DNA of 8,464 bases from Mycoplasmataceae bacterium (GCA_017511585.1 JAFWJI010000081.1:1-8464); one strand, 5' to 3'; shown: positions 1 to 7,962, counted from the stretch's first letter. Notes: generated by a model not told the origin, from the letters alone. Program-made: numbers and translations.

Positions 1-23
1 TTAATTTGCTAAATGCAAATTAA
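1..23 (-). terminator. Inverted repeat at the end of the operon, probable terminator
   Basis: Bases 1-9 (ttaatttgc) and 15-23 (gcaaattaa) are perfect reverse complements, separated by a 5-base loop (taaat). The stem would have 9 bp with two G-C pairs at the loop end. It overlaps the stop codon (20-22) of the last gene, which is where an intrinsic terminator of the long minus-strand operon would be expected. The U-tract of a minus-strand terminator would lie beyond base 1 and cannot be seen, so the call is an inference from position and symmetry. Confidence 0.5.
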
Positions 24-715
24 TTATTAACAATTATCATAAATCCTGTATATCAATTTATTTGTTCAAACTTATATCCAAAATTATTAACTACTTTTTC
101 TAAAACTTTAATGTTTTTTTTGTTTGATTTAGTATTTGCTATAATGAACATTCCATTTTTTACCAAAAATTTTTCTCATTCTAAAAACATTTTATCGAAG
201 TTGTTAGTTGAATTTAAAATCATTATTGAATCAAATTTTTGATCTTCACTTATAGAATTTAAAATATTTAAATTATGTTTTATTTCAATAATTTCATTTT
301 TTATATTTTCATATTCTTTTAAAGGAAAATTATTTGATTGAACATAAACATTTGCATTTGCTTTTGAAGATAGTGTGATAGCTTCATATAATTCTACATT
401 ACCAACTAGTAAAACATTTTTATAATCATTTCTAATACAAGAATTAATACAAAATTCAACTATTTCATGACTAATACTATTTTTTAAAATGTTTTGTAAT
501 TGTTCAATTGGTTGGCCAAAATCAGCTCTAGATTTCATTTTAATTTCACTATCTTTTGAAGATAATTGCTTTTCAAAATTTATTTGATTTAATCTAATTT
601 CTTTCTTTTTTTTCGAAACTTTAAACATAATAATAGAAAAAGAAATTATTGCAACTAAAATAGCAACTACAACTGTGGTTATTAAAATTGTTCTTATTAT
701 TTGATTAGTCTTCAT
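20..715 (-). CDS. Membrane-anchored methyltransferase-like protein
   Basis: This is a 231-residue protein when TGA is read as Trp (W180 and a second one near the C-terminus). Residues 8-31 form one hydrophobic membrane segment, followed at once by a basic stretch (residues 32-39, rich in Lys). By the positive-inside rule this puts the rest of the protein in the cytoplasm. Residues about 70-231 have a Rossmann-like alternation: V101-L-L-V-G-N106 sits where class I SAM methyltransferases carry motif I, F161-D-S-I-M-I-L-N168 where they have the next strand, and G188-M-F-I-I-A-N194 where they have a later core strand. The glycine-rich SAM loop is largely missing, so activity is uncertain. It resembles mycoplasma proteins annotated as putative methyltransferases (BC85_0335-type, from memory). 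Its position after a DUF1292 gene recalls yrzB-yrrL-yrrM in Bacillus, where YrrM is an O-methyltransferase. The ATG at 715 has GGAAGA upstream and overlaps the preceding gene by 11 bases. Confidence 0.6.
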
Positions 716-953
716 TTTCTTCCATTCATTGATTAAAAATTTGTTCTACCAATCCTCATTCATCATCGCTAATTGGCATAATACTATTATCATCTTTTAA
801 CTTACCTCCATAAGCAGTTCCATCAATTTCATATAATATAAATTGATCTCCATTTTCATTAAAAGTAAATAATATTTTTCCTTGAACTTTTTTATTATTT
901 TCTAATTCAATATCAATAACATCATCATTTTTAACAACTTTTTTATTATTCAT
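705..953 (-). CDS. DUF1292 (YrzB-like) small acidic protein
   Basis: This is an 82-residue acidic protein. The central pattern I-L-F-T-F-N-E-N-G-D-Q-F-I-L-Y-E and the C-terminal S-D-D-E-W-G-L-V-E-Q-I-F followed by an acidic end match the YrzB/DUF1292 family of Firmicutes and Mollicutes, whose function is unknown. Both tryptophans are TGA codons. I chose the ATG at 953 because AGGTGAT, a good match to the 16S 3' end, lies just upstream. An in-frame GTG at 962 would put the start inside that ribosome-binding site. The start overlaps the end of the zinc-ribbon gene by 8 bases, and its own end overlaps the next gene by 11 bases, which suggests translational coupling. In Bacillus the family sits beside yrrK (ruvX), yrrL and yrrM; here only a methyltransferase-like gene follows. 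Confidence 0.75.
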
Positions 954-1386
954 TATTATCACCTATTTCGACAATATCAAATAAGGTTCAATTTTGTAAT
1001 TTTCTCACATTATTTGCTTGATTTTGGTTCAAATAGAAAGCATCTTTATTTAATTTATGATCAATTTCTAATTTATCTAAAATAGCTTTAAAATTTAATA
1101 AATCAATTTCTAATTTATTTACAACTATTAAATTTAATTTATCATTTTTTAAATCTTGATTTATTTTTGAAATTATTTGATTTATTTTTTTCTTTTCTTC
1201 AACTATTTTAATCAAATTTGTTTTTATATTATCTAATGATTCTTTAATAAATTCATTAAAACAAAATTCACAAAATAAAATGATTGTTTTAGAATTTAAA
1301 TTTTTATTACATTTTTTACATTGATTAAATTTATTATCAATTTCATCATTATTTTTATCTTCTAAATCTTGATCAATTAACGACAT
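946..1386 (-). CDS. Hypothetical zinc-ribbon and coiled-coil protein
   Basis: This is a 146-residue protein that I do not recognise. Four cysteines form two CxxC pairs (C23-K-K-C26 and C39-E-F-C42) separated by 12 residues, the usual spacing of a small zinc ribbon. Residues about 45-115 are rich in Lys, Glu, Ile, Leu and Asn without prolines or glycines, which suggests a long helix or coiled coil that might mediate oligomerisation or partner binding. There is no signal peptide or membrane segment, so it is probably cytoplasmic. The single Trp (W133) is a TGA codon. The ATG at 1386 has AAGGAG at good spacing and shares one base with the mnmG stop codon (TAATG), so the two are probably translated in a coupled way. 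Zinc binding is inferred from the cysteine pattern. The function is unknown; the setting among translation genes hints at an RNA or ribosome link but does not show one. Confidence 0.6.
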
Positions 1387-3221
1387 TAATTCTCCTTATT
1401 ATTTTTATATTTTAAATTCATATAAAATAATATCATTTCAATATCTGAAGGGTTTATACCGCTAATTCTTGATGCTTGTCCAATTGTTGTTGGATTAATT
1501 TGTTTTAATTTATCTCGTGCTTCAATTGCCAAATTATTTACTTCATCATAATTAATATTATTAGGTATTTTTAATTTTTCTAATTTAAGCATTTTTGAAG
1601 CTAATTTATTTTGTTTTTCAATATATCCTTCTAATCTTATTTGGATAATTAATTCTTCTTTAAATTCATAATCAGAAATAAAATCTTCCAAATCAACATC
1701 TGGTCTAGCAAGAATTTTTAAAAATGAAGAACCATTTAAAACTGAATATTTTTTTGCTAATGGATCATTTGAAGATAAAAATGTATTTTCTAATTGTTTA
1801 ATCTTATTTTTTATTGACAAATATTTTTGATCGATTTTTGAATATTCTTCATTAGAAATCATATTAGCATATAATGCATAATCAGCCATTCTAATATCTG
1901 CATTATCGTTTCTTAAAAGTAAACGATATTCTGCACGTGAAGTTAACATTCTATATGGTTCTTTAGTACCTTTTATAAATAAATCATCAATTAAAACACC
2001 AATATAAGAATCATTTCTTTTTAAATCTAATGGTTCTTTATTTTTTAATTTTAAAGATGCATTTATTCCTGCAACTAAACCTTGACAAGCCGCTTCTTCA
2101 TATCCACTGGTTCCATTTATTTGTCCGGCAAAATATAAATTTTTGATTTTTCTAGATTCTAGAGATTTAAAAATTTGTCCTGATTCTACTGCATCATATT
2201 CAATAGCATAACCATATTTTTGAATTTTGCATTTTTTTAAACCAGGAATTGTTCTTAAAAATTTATCTTGAATATCAACAGGCAAAGAAGTCGAACAACC
2301 ATTAATATAATAAATATCTTGTTTTTCTGTTTCAGGTTCAAAAAATATTTGATGACGTTCTTTATGAGCAAATTTTATAATCTTATCTTCAATTGAAGGG
2401 CAATACCTTGGCCCAACACCTTCAATTAATCCAGAATACATTGATGATTTATGTATATTTTCTTTAATAATTTTATGTGTTTCTTGATTTGTATATGTTA
2501 ATCAACAATGAATTTGTGCTTTTACTTTTTTAGTTGTTTTAGAACTAAAAGTTAATTGTTCAATAGGTAATATCTCTTCTTCTAATTCATCTCAATTTAT
2601 AGAATCAGCATAAATTCTTGCAGGTGTTCCGGTTTTTAATCTTATTAATTTAATTCCATTATCAATTAAAGATTGAGATAGTTTTTGAGTTGTTTTTTCA
2701 TTATTAGGCCCGCTTCTTTCTACTTCTTGACCTCTTAAAATTTTGGAATCCATGTATGTTCCGGTGGTTAAAATAACTATTTTAGCATTTAGAATATTTT
2801 TATTATCTAGTTCTATACCTTTGACAACATTTTTTTCAACAACAATTTTTTCAGCTAATCCTTCAATTAAAAATATATTTTTATTTTCTAAAATTTCTTC
2901 TAAAACAATTTTAGAATATTTTTCTTTATCAATTTGAGCTCTTAATGCTCTAACTGCCGGTCCTTTAGAAGTGTTTAACATTTTTATTTGAATCATTGCT
3001 TTATCAGCAAAATAACCTTGCACTCCTCCAAGTGCATCTATTTCTTTTGTTATTATTCCTTTTGCTGGCCCACCAATAGAAGGGTTACAAGGTAGCGAAG
3101 CTAAATTATTTTTATTTAAAGTTATTAAACCGACTTTAAAATTATTTTTTGCAAGTGCAAAAGCTGCTTCAATACCAGCATGACCTCCTCCAACAACAAT
3201 TGCATCAAAATCACTAATCAT
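1386..3221 (-). CDS. mnmG: tRNA uridine-5-carboxymethylaminomethyl modification enzyme MnmG (GidA)
   Basis: MnmG is the FAD-binding partner of the GTPase MnmE; together they install the aminomethyl-type group at C5 of the wobble uridine (U34) of certain tRNAs. The protein has 611 residues, close to the family's usual 610-630. The N-terminal dinucleotide-binding motif is G11-G-G-H-A-G16. P44-C-N-P-S-I-G-G holds one conserved cysteine (C45), and the second is C239 in H-C-W-L-T-Y-T-N. Further signatures are G270-P-R-Y-C-P-S-I-E-D-K, F364-A-G-Q-I-N-G-T-S-G-Y-E-E-A-A and the C-terminal P577-T-T-I-G-Q-A-S-R-I-S-G. W210 and W240 are TGA codons; read as stops they would falsely split the gene. I chose the ATG at 3221, with AAGGA upstream, over the ATG at 3242, because it puts the FAD motif at the usual distance from the N-terminus. 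It overlaps rbfA by 8 bases. mnmE is not in the window. Confidence 0.96.
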
Positions 3222-3570
3222 CTTCTTCCTTTTTATTAGCATTAATTTTTTGTAATATTTCTTCTATTCTTGAACTTGTTTTAAAAACTTCATCTAAAAC
3301 AAAAACTAATTCAGGAACTTTTCTAGAATTAAAATCATAATTTGACAATTCTTTTCTAATAAAACCTTTTGTATTATTTAATGCTTCTAATGATTTTTTT
3401 TCATTTTTATCAAAAACAACATAAACTTTTAAATTTGAACCATCATTAGATAATTTAGCATCAACAACACTTACATTTTTTAAGTTAGAATTTTTAACAT
3501 CTTCATTTATTATTTTAGAAATTCATAATAAATAATTTGCTTCTTTTTTTCTTCTTTGAATTTCATTCAT
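3214..3570 (-). CDS. rbfA: 30S ribosome-binding factor RbfA
   Basis: RbfA is a small KH-fold protein that binds the immature 30S subunit and helps late 16S rRNA maturation near the decoding centre. The product has 118 residues, normal for the family. It opens with a basic helix (I-Q-R-R-K-K-E-A). The middle has V-S-V-V-D-A-K-L-S-N-D-G followed by L-K-V-Y-V-V, the family's TxxxLSxDlxxAkVYV region. Near the end V-P-E-L-V-F-V-L-D with the following R-I-E-E-I-L matches the P-E-L-x-F-x-x-D signature. The one Trp (codon 3523-3525) is TGA, which would truncate the gene after 15 residues under the standard code. The stop codon is TAG at 3214-3216 and overlaps the start of mnmG. The ribosome-binding site is weak: AAGG lies about 15 bases upstream, inside the end of the preceding gene, which starts the pattern of tight coupling. 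Confidence 0.93.
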
Positions 3571-3573
3571 ATT

Positions 3574-3816
3574 TTATTTTTTAAACCTTACAGCTGTACC
3601 GATATAACATTGTGAACCTGTTGATGTAGTATCTGGTCTAATACCAACAACAGCATCAGCTCCCAAAAGACTTGCTTCTTCTTTTAATTTTATTAAAGCT
3701 TTACTTGATGCGTTTTTTGATCGAAATCAAAGAATTTTAGCTGCAACAACTATACCTATAACTTCAAATTCAACTCCAGGAATATAATCAATTGTTGTTA
3801 ACATTATGTCTTTCAT
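3574..3816 (-). CDS. Short YbjQ-like (UPF0145) protein
   Basis: This is an 80-residue protein read from the ATG at 3816 to a TAA at 3574-3576, with one TGA codon read as Trp (3727-3729). It resembles the YbjQ/UPF0145 family, sometimes called heavy-metal-binding domain proteins: L-T-T-I-D-Y-I-P-G and I-G-I-V-V-A near the N-terminus, L-G-A-D-A-V-V-G-I in the middle and G-T-A-V-R-F at the end. Family members usually have about 100-110 residues and form pentameric rings. This copy is shorter, mainly between the first strands and the helix. Only one cysteine is visible, in Q-C-Y-I-G, so metal binding cannot be claimed. It starts 2 bases after the infB stop with no clear Shine-Dalgarno sequence, and rbfA starts 3 bases after it. 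The family's function is not established, and the location suggests co-expression with initiation and ribosome-assembly genes. Confidence 0.75.
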
Positions 3817-3818
3817 AA

Positions 3819-5636
3819 TTAATTACTAATTAAAACATCTTCAAATGTTTGAATTATGTCTCCTTCTTTTATATCGTTAAATCCTTTTATATGAGTACCA
3901 AATTCTTTCCCTTTTTCTATTTTTTTGATTTGTTCTTTTTCATGTTGTAAAGTTTCTAATATACCTTCATGAATAATTTTATTATTTCTTAATAATTTCA
4001 TTTTGGTATTAATCTTAATAACCCCATCTGTAGCTAAACATCCGGCAATATTTCCTACTTTTGAATAATAAAATATTTTTTGAATAATTGCTTCTCCTAC
4101 TTTTTCTTCTTTGTATTCTGGATCTCCTAAAGATTTAACTATTTTTTCAATTTCTTCAATTATTTCATATATTATTGAAGACGTTTTTATTACAACTTTT
4201 TCTTGATTTGCTAAATTTCTAATTGAACCATCTACTTTTAAGTTAAAAGCAAAAATTATTGCATTGGATGCTTTTGCTAATAAAATATCAGAATTAGTAA
4301 TTGAACCACTTGAAAATCTAATAACATTTATTGCTACATCTTTATTAGAAAGTTTAGATAAAGAAAATTTGATAGCTTCCGCTGTTCCTTGGACATCTGA
4401 TTTAATTATGATGTTTACCATTTTTTTATCACCAACAGAATTTAAATTTATGTTTTTAGTATTAAGTTCGTTTTGTTTATCTACAAACGCTTTTTTAGAA
4501 GCTAACTTTTTAGCAAACTTTTCATTTTCAAAACCTAAAAATTTATCACCTGATTTAGGTAGATAATTTAATCCAGTTACAACAACAGGAGTTCCTGGTC
4601 CGGCAGATTCAATTTCTTTACCATCAATACTTAAAAGTGTTTTAATTCTTCCATAATTTGATCCAGCAACAATAAAATCTCTTTTATATATTGTTCCATT
4701 TGTTACCATCAAAGTTGCTATTGTACCTGTTCCTGTTGAAATTTTTGCTTCAATAACAGTTCCAATAGGTGAACGATTTTTATTTGCTTTTAATTCCATT
4801 AAATCTGATTGCAACAAAATAGCTTCAAACAATTCGTTTATTCCTTGGTTTTTTAAAGCAGAACCATAAATAAATGGTACTTGTCCACCTCATTCTTCAC
4901 AAAGAATATCATGTTTAGATAAATCAGCTTTTATTCTTTCAGGATCGGCATTAGGTTTATCCATTTTATTAACAAAAACAATAATAGGTACATTGGCAGC
5001 TTTTGCATGATCAATAGCTTCGATTGTTTGAGGCATTACACCATCATCAGCTGCAACAACTAATATAACAATATCGGTTACTTTAGCACCATTTAATCTC
5101 ATTGCTGTAAATGCTTCATGACCAGGAGTGTCTAAAAAAGTTATTACTTTATTATTATGAACAATTTGATAAGCACCAGTATGTTGAGTAATTCCTCCAG
5201 CTTCTGTTGCAGCTACATTAGCATTTCTAATTTTATCAATTAATGTTGTTTTACCATGATCAACATGACCCATTATTGTAATAATTGGTGGCCTTGGTTC
5301 TAAATTTTCTTTTTCATCTTCAATTTCAAAATGATCCATGAAATTTGATTCATTCATTTCAATTTCTTTTCTAAAATCAAATCCATAATCAAAACAAATT
5401 TCAGCTATTTCTTCTTCAGAAAGAATAGAATTCAAATTATGCAAAATACCTTTTTTAAAAAAATTAGTTAATATTTCATTAGCAGGTTTTTTAATCATTT
5501 TTGCAAATTCATTAACACTCATGGGTCCTGTAAAAATAAAAACACCATCTTTTAATTCTACTTTTACATCAGTTAATTGATTTTTTATTTCTTCATCATT
5601 TGATAATCTTTTTTTGTTTTTATTTTTTAATGACAT
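3819..5636 (-). CDS. infB: Translation initiation factor IF-2
   Basis: IF-2 is the GTPase that recruits fMet-tRNA to the 30S subunit and promotes subunit joining. The product has 605 residues, shorter than the roughly 700-900 of many bacteria because the N-terminal extension is reduced, as is usual in mycoplasmas. Residues about 38-85 form an IF2-N-like domain (S-V-N-E-F-A-K). The G domain follows: G1 G123-H-V-D-H-G-K-T130, a switch segment with G-G-I-T-Q-H, G3 D169-T-P-G-H173, G4 N223-K-M-D226 and G5 S259-A-L-K. Domains II, III and the tRNA-binding C2 domain make up the rest (G-D-P-E-Y-K-E and [10 protein letters not shown] are visible). W249 is a TGA codon; read as a stop it would split the gene into two false halves. 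The ATG at 5636 has a strong AAGGAGGTG and lies 17 bases inside the end of ylxR. Confidence 0.97.
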
Positions 5637-5886
5637 ATTCTTCCACCTCCTTTTTTAAAATTTCATATTTTTCATGAGGAATATTTTTTTTAAAAGATTT
5701 ATTTAATATTTTTCTTTTAAATAAAACTTCGATTGTTTCATTGTCATTTATGCAATAAGCACCACGACCAAGGATTTTTTTATCTTTTTCAAAAAGAATA
5801 TCTCCATTTTTTAATAAAACAAATCTAATCAAATTATTTGTAGGAACGATTTTTCCAGTAACTATACATTTTCTTTTAACAATCAT
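5620..5886 (-). CDS. rnpM: YlxR/RnpM family RNA-binding protein
   Basis: This is an 88-residue basic protein of the YlxR (DUF448) family. R-K-C-I-V-T-G-K near the N-terminus, N-L-I-R-F-V after it and the central G-R-G-A-Y-C are the family signature. In Bacillus the homologue has been reported to bind RNase P RNA and modulate its activity (hence RnpM). It occupies its usual place directly after nusA and before infB. I prefer the ATG at 5886; an in-frame TTG two codons upstream (5892) is possible. The ribosome-binding site is poor, so translation may depend on coupling with nusA, which ends 17 bases upstream. The 3' end overlaps infB by 17 bases. The ylxQ (L7Ae-like) gene that follows ylxR in Bacillus is absent. 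Confidence 0.88.
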   Translation of the reverse strand: MIVKRKCIVTGKIVPTNNLIRFVLLKNGDILFEKDKKILGRGAYCINDNETIEVLFKRKILNKSFKKNIPHEKYEILKKEVEEYVIKK

Positions 5887-5903
5887 TATCAAAAAATAAT
5901 TAA

Positions 5904-7433
5904 TTAAAATTCATCATCAAAATCTGAAAAATCGTAATCATCTAAATTAATATCACCAATAATTTCTTTGTCAAACTTAAAATTACTATTTACTTTATCA
6001 ATTTCGAAATTATTAACTTTTTCTTCTACTTCTTTTATATTATTAAAATCAATATCATTTTTATCATTGATTTCTTCAAATGATGGACTTTTATTTGTTG
6101 ATTCATTTTGAATATTAAATTGAGAATAATCAACTGATTCATAAGATAAAATCTCAGAATTATATTCTTCAATTTCTTTAGAAAAATCAATATTGTTTGT
6201 AATATCGTGTCTTCATGTATTATTTTTATTATTATTGTTTCTTCTTTTTTGAATATGATGATTATTATTTGCTATTTTATTTTCAACAAATCCACTATCT
6301 ATTTTTTCTAATTCTTCTTTTGTTATATTACCATTTCAATTTATTTGAATACCATTTTCTAAAACATAAGAATATGAACAAATATCAATATTAACCCTAA
6401 TTAGCTCTACTGCTAATTTAACATTTATTCCTTTTTTACCAATTGCTATAGTATTGTGTCTATTTGGAACAACAACTAAATAATCATTTGTTCCTTGCTT
6501 TTTAATAATAGAAACGATTTTAGCTGGACTTAAAGCATTAGAAATATATTCTAAAATATTATTTGAGTATAAAACAACATCGATTTTTTCACCAATTTCA
6601 TTACATACTCTTTCAATTCTTTCGCCATTATTTCCAATAATTGAACCAATAACATCAATTTCTAATTCTAATTCAGGATTTTTTCTAAATGAAATTTTTG
6701 ATCTTTCTCCTTTTATTCTAGAAATACTTACAATTTGAATTTGACCATTTTCAATTTCAGGAATTTCTCTTTTTAGAATTTCTCTTATTTTATTTGGAGA
6801 ATCATTAGAAACTAAAACTTGATAATTTTTAGAATTTTCATAAACTTCTTCAATAGTAACATTATGATATTTTTTATTATTTAAATTAATATTAGGATTT
6901 TGATATTTTGTCGGCATGTAACATAATGTTCCATCTTCAAGTAAAAATGTTGCTCCTTTACCACCAAAATCTTCTTCTAATTTTGCTTCTACAATAGAAC
7001 CAATCATTGATTGATATTTTTCATAAACTCTTCTTTTTTCTCAATTTAAAATTTCTATTCTAAAAGATTGTTCAATTTTTGAATATAAAGATCTAGAAAA
7101 ATCTTCAAATAAAATTCTATCTGATATAGTGTCGCCAATTTTGATATTAGGATCTATTTCTTTTGCTTCTGATAAATGAATATCTACTACTTTAGAATCG
7201 GCTTTGTATTCTTCAGAATCATCAATAACAAGTTTTTTTGAATTACTTAATATTAATTCATCATCAACAATATCTAGTAAAATTTCAGCATCAGAATCTA
7301 ATTGTGAATTAACTATTCTTTGGATTGATTTTTGCAAAAAACCAATAATTATCTTTTTATCAATATTTTTTGTTTGAGATACAAAATTAATAAGGTTTAA
7401 TGTTTCTTTTTGGTTAGAAATTTTATTTTTCAT
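5904..7433 (-). CDS. nusA: Transcription elongation/termination factor NusA with acidic tail
   Basis: NusA binds RNA polymerase and nascent RNA and affects pausing, termination and antitermination. The protein has 509 residues. Residues 1-142 form the polymerase-binding N-terminal domain. An S1 domain begins near G145-S-I-V-E-A-K. The two KH domains are marked by G267-N-N-G270 with G281-E-K-I-D and A300-L-S-P-A304 (KH1), and by A331-I-G-K-K-G335-I-N-V-K-L-A (KH2). D260-V-I-G263 replaces the usual D-P-V-G before KH1. After W366 comes a tail of about 143 residues, rich in Asn, Asp and Glu, with a basic His/Arg/Asn patch near its start and a very acidic end (D-D-Y-D-F-S-D-F-D-D-E-F). W131, W366 and one tail Trp are TGA codons; the gene is intact only with code 4. 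AAAGGAA precedes the ATG at 7433, which overlaps rimP by 11 bases. Confidence 0.95.
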
Positions 7434-7872
7434 ATTTTGCTTCCTTTCTTAATCTAGCTGTTGTTTTAACAAAAACTATATTTTCTTTTAAAATGGTTAT
7501 CTTTTGAAATCTACCCTTTTTGTTAATTTTTAAAACAACATGGTCATTATTATTCTCTATGAGCGTTCCTTCTCATTTGTTTTTGTCTAAAATTTGTTTT
7601 TTTAATTCAAAGAATAAATAACTATTTAAAAACAAATTTAAATTATCGATTTTCACTTCTTTTTCTGTACCAGTGGAATAAATATTTAAATAATAATTTT
7701 GATCAGTTAAATAAATTTCATCTAATATATTAGAAATTATTCTTGATTTATGTTCTATTTTTTGCAAATCAGTTTCTGGTATTTCGATATCTAAATATTT
7801 AATTCCGTCTCTTTTAACAAATTGGATTGAACTAATTTCAAAATCGATTTTTTTCTTTAATTCTTGGAACAA
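7423..7872 (-). CDS. rimP: Ribosome maturation factor RimP
   Basis: RimP binds free 30S subunits and assists early 16S rRNA and protein assembly. The product has 149 residues, the family's normal length. The N-terminal domain is seen in D-F-E-I-S-S-I-Q-F and Y-L-D-I-E-I-P, and Y-Y-L-N-I-Y-S-T-G-T-E-K-E-V corresponds to the conserved YxLEVSSPGxxRPL segment. The Sm/SH3-like C-terminal domain follows from about residue 85, with W100-E-G-T-L-I-E-N and the strands up to R-L-R-K-E-A. W100 is a TGA codon, without which the C-terminal domain would be lost. I take the TTG at 7872 as the start because AAGGAGG (7886 to 7880) lies 7 bases upstream; no better ATG is present. It is the first gene of the operon and overlaps nusA by 11 bases. 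The gene order rimP-nusA is typical of bacteria. Confidence 0.93.
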
Positions 7873-7912
7873 TTCTCAACCTCCTTATTAATTTTTATTA
7901 AATATAATTTGT

Positions 7913-7918
7913 ATTATA
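7913..7918 (-). promoter_or_regulatory. Candidate second -10 box close to rimP
   Basis: TATAAT reads 7918 to 7913 on the minus strand, directly at the downstream foot of the leader hairpin. A start here would leave a leader of roughly 30-35 bases before rimP. The -35 region at 16-18 bases falls inside the hairpin arm and does not resemble TTGACA. The perfect hexamer is easily found by chance in such AT-rich DNA. Confidence 0.25.
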
Positions 7919-7942
7919 AAGATTGCACAGTGGCAATCTTTA
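7917..7942 (-). other. Perfect 10-bp hairpin in the rimP-nusA leader
   Basis: Bases 7917-7926 (taaagattgc) and 7933-7942 (gcaatcttta) are exact reverse complements around a 6-base loop (acagtg). The stem has three G-C pairs in a region otherwise almost free of G and C. On the minus strand it is followed by an interrupted, weak U-rich stretch and then the rimP ribosome-binding site about 30 bases further on. It could terminate read-through from the FNT gene, act as a weak attenuator of the nusA operon, or be a protein-binding site. Confidence 0.6.
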
Positions 7943-7962
7943 ATCTATTTAATTAAAATCTA

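Noticed and set aside
962..962. GTG at 962 as the start of the DUF1292 gene
   Set aside because: It falls within the AGGTGAT ribosome-binding site of the ATG at 953, which gives normal spacing.
2743..2937. Plus-strand open frame of 64 codons opposite mnmG
   Set aside because: It lies wholly inside the conserved N-terminal half of mnmG on the other strand, has no family resemblance and is expected by chance opposite this codon usage.
4264..4566. Plus-strand open frame of 100 codons opposite infB
   Set aside because: It lies opposite the conserved IF2 C-terminal domains, has no recognisable motif and is a shadow of the real gene.
6221..6240. Short att/tta triplet run in the nusA tail as a phase-variable microsatellite
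   Set aside because: The run is interrupted, only encodes a few asparagines, and a triplet repeat would not change the reading frame.
1386..7433. Apparent premature stops splitting mnmG, infB and nusA into pseudogene-like halves
   Set aside because: The interrupting codons are all TGA, fall at plausible tryptophan positions and the frame continues without shift, so the genes are intact under code 4.
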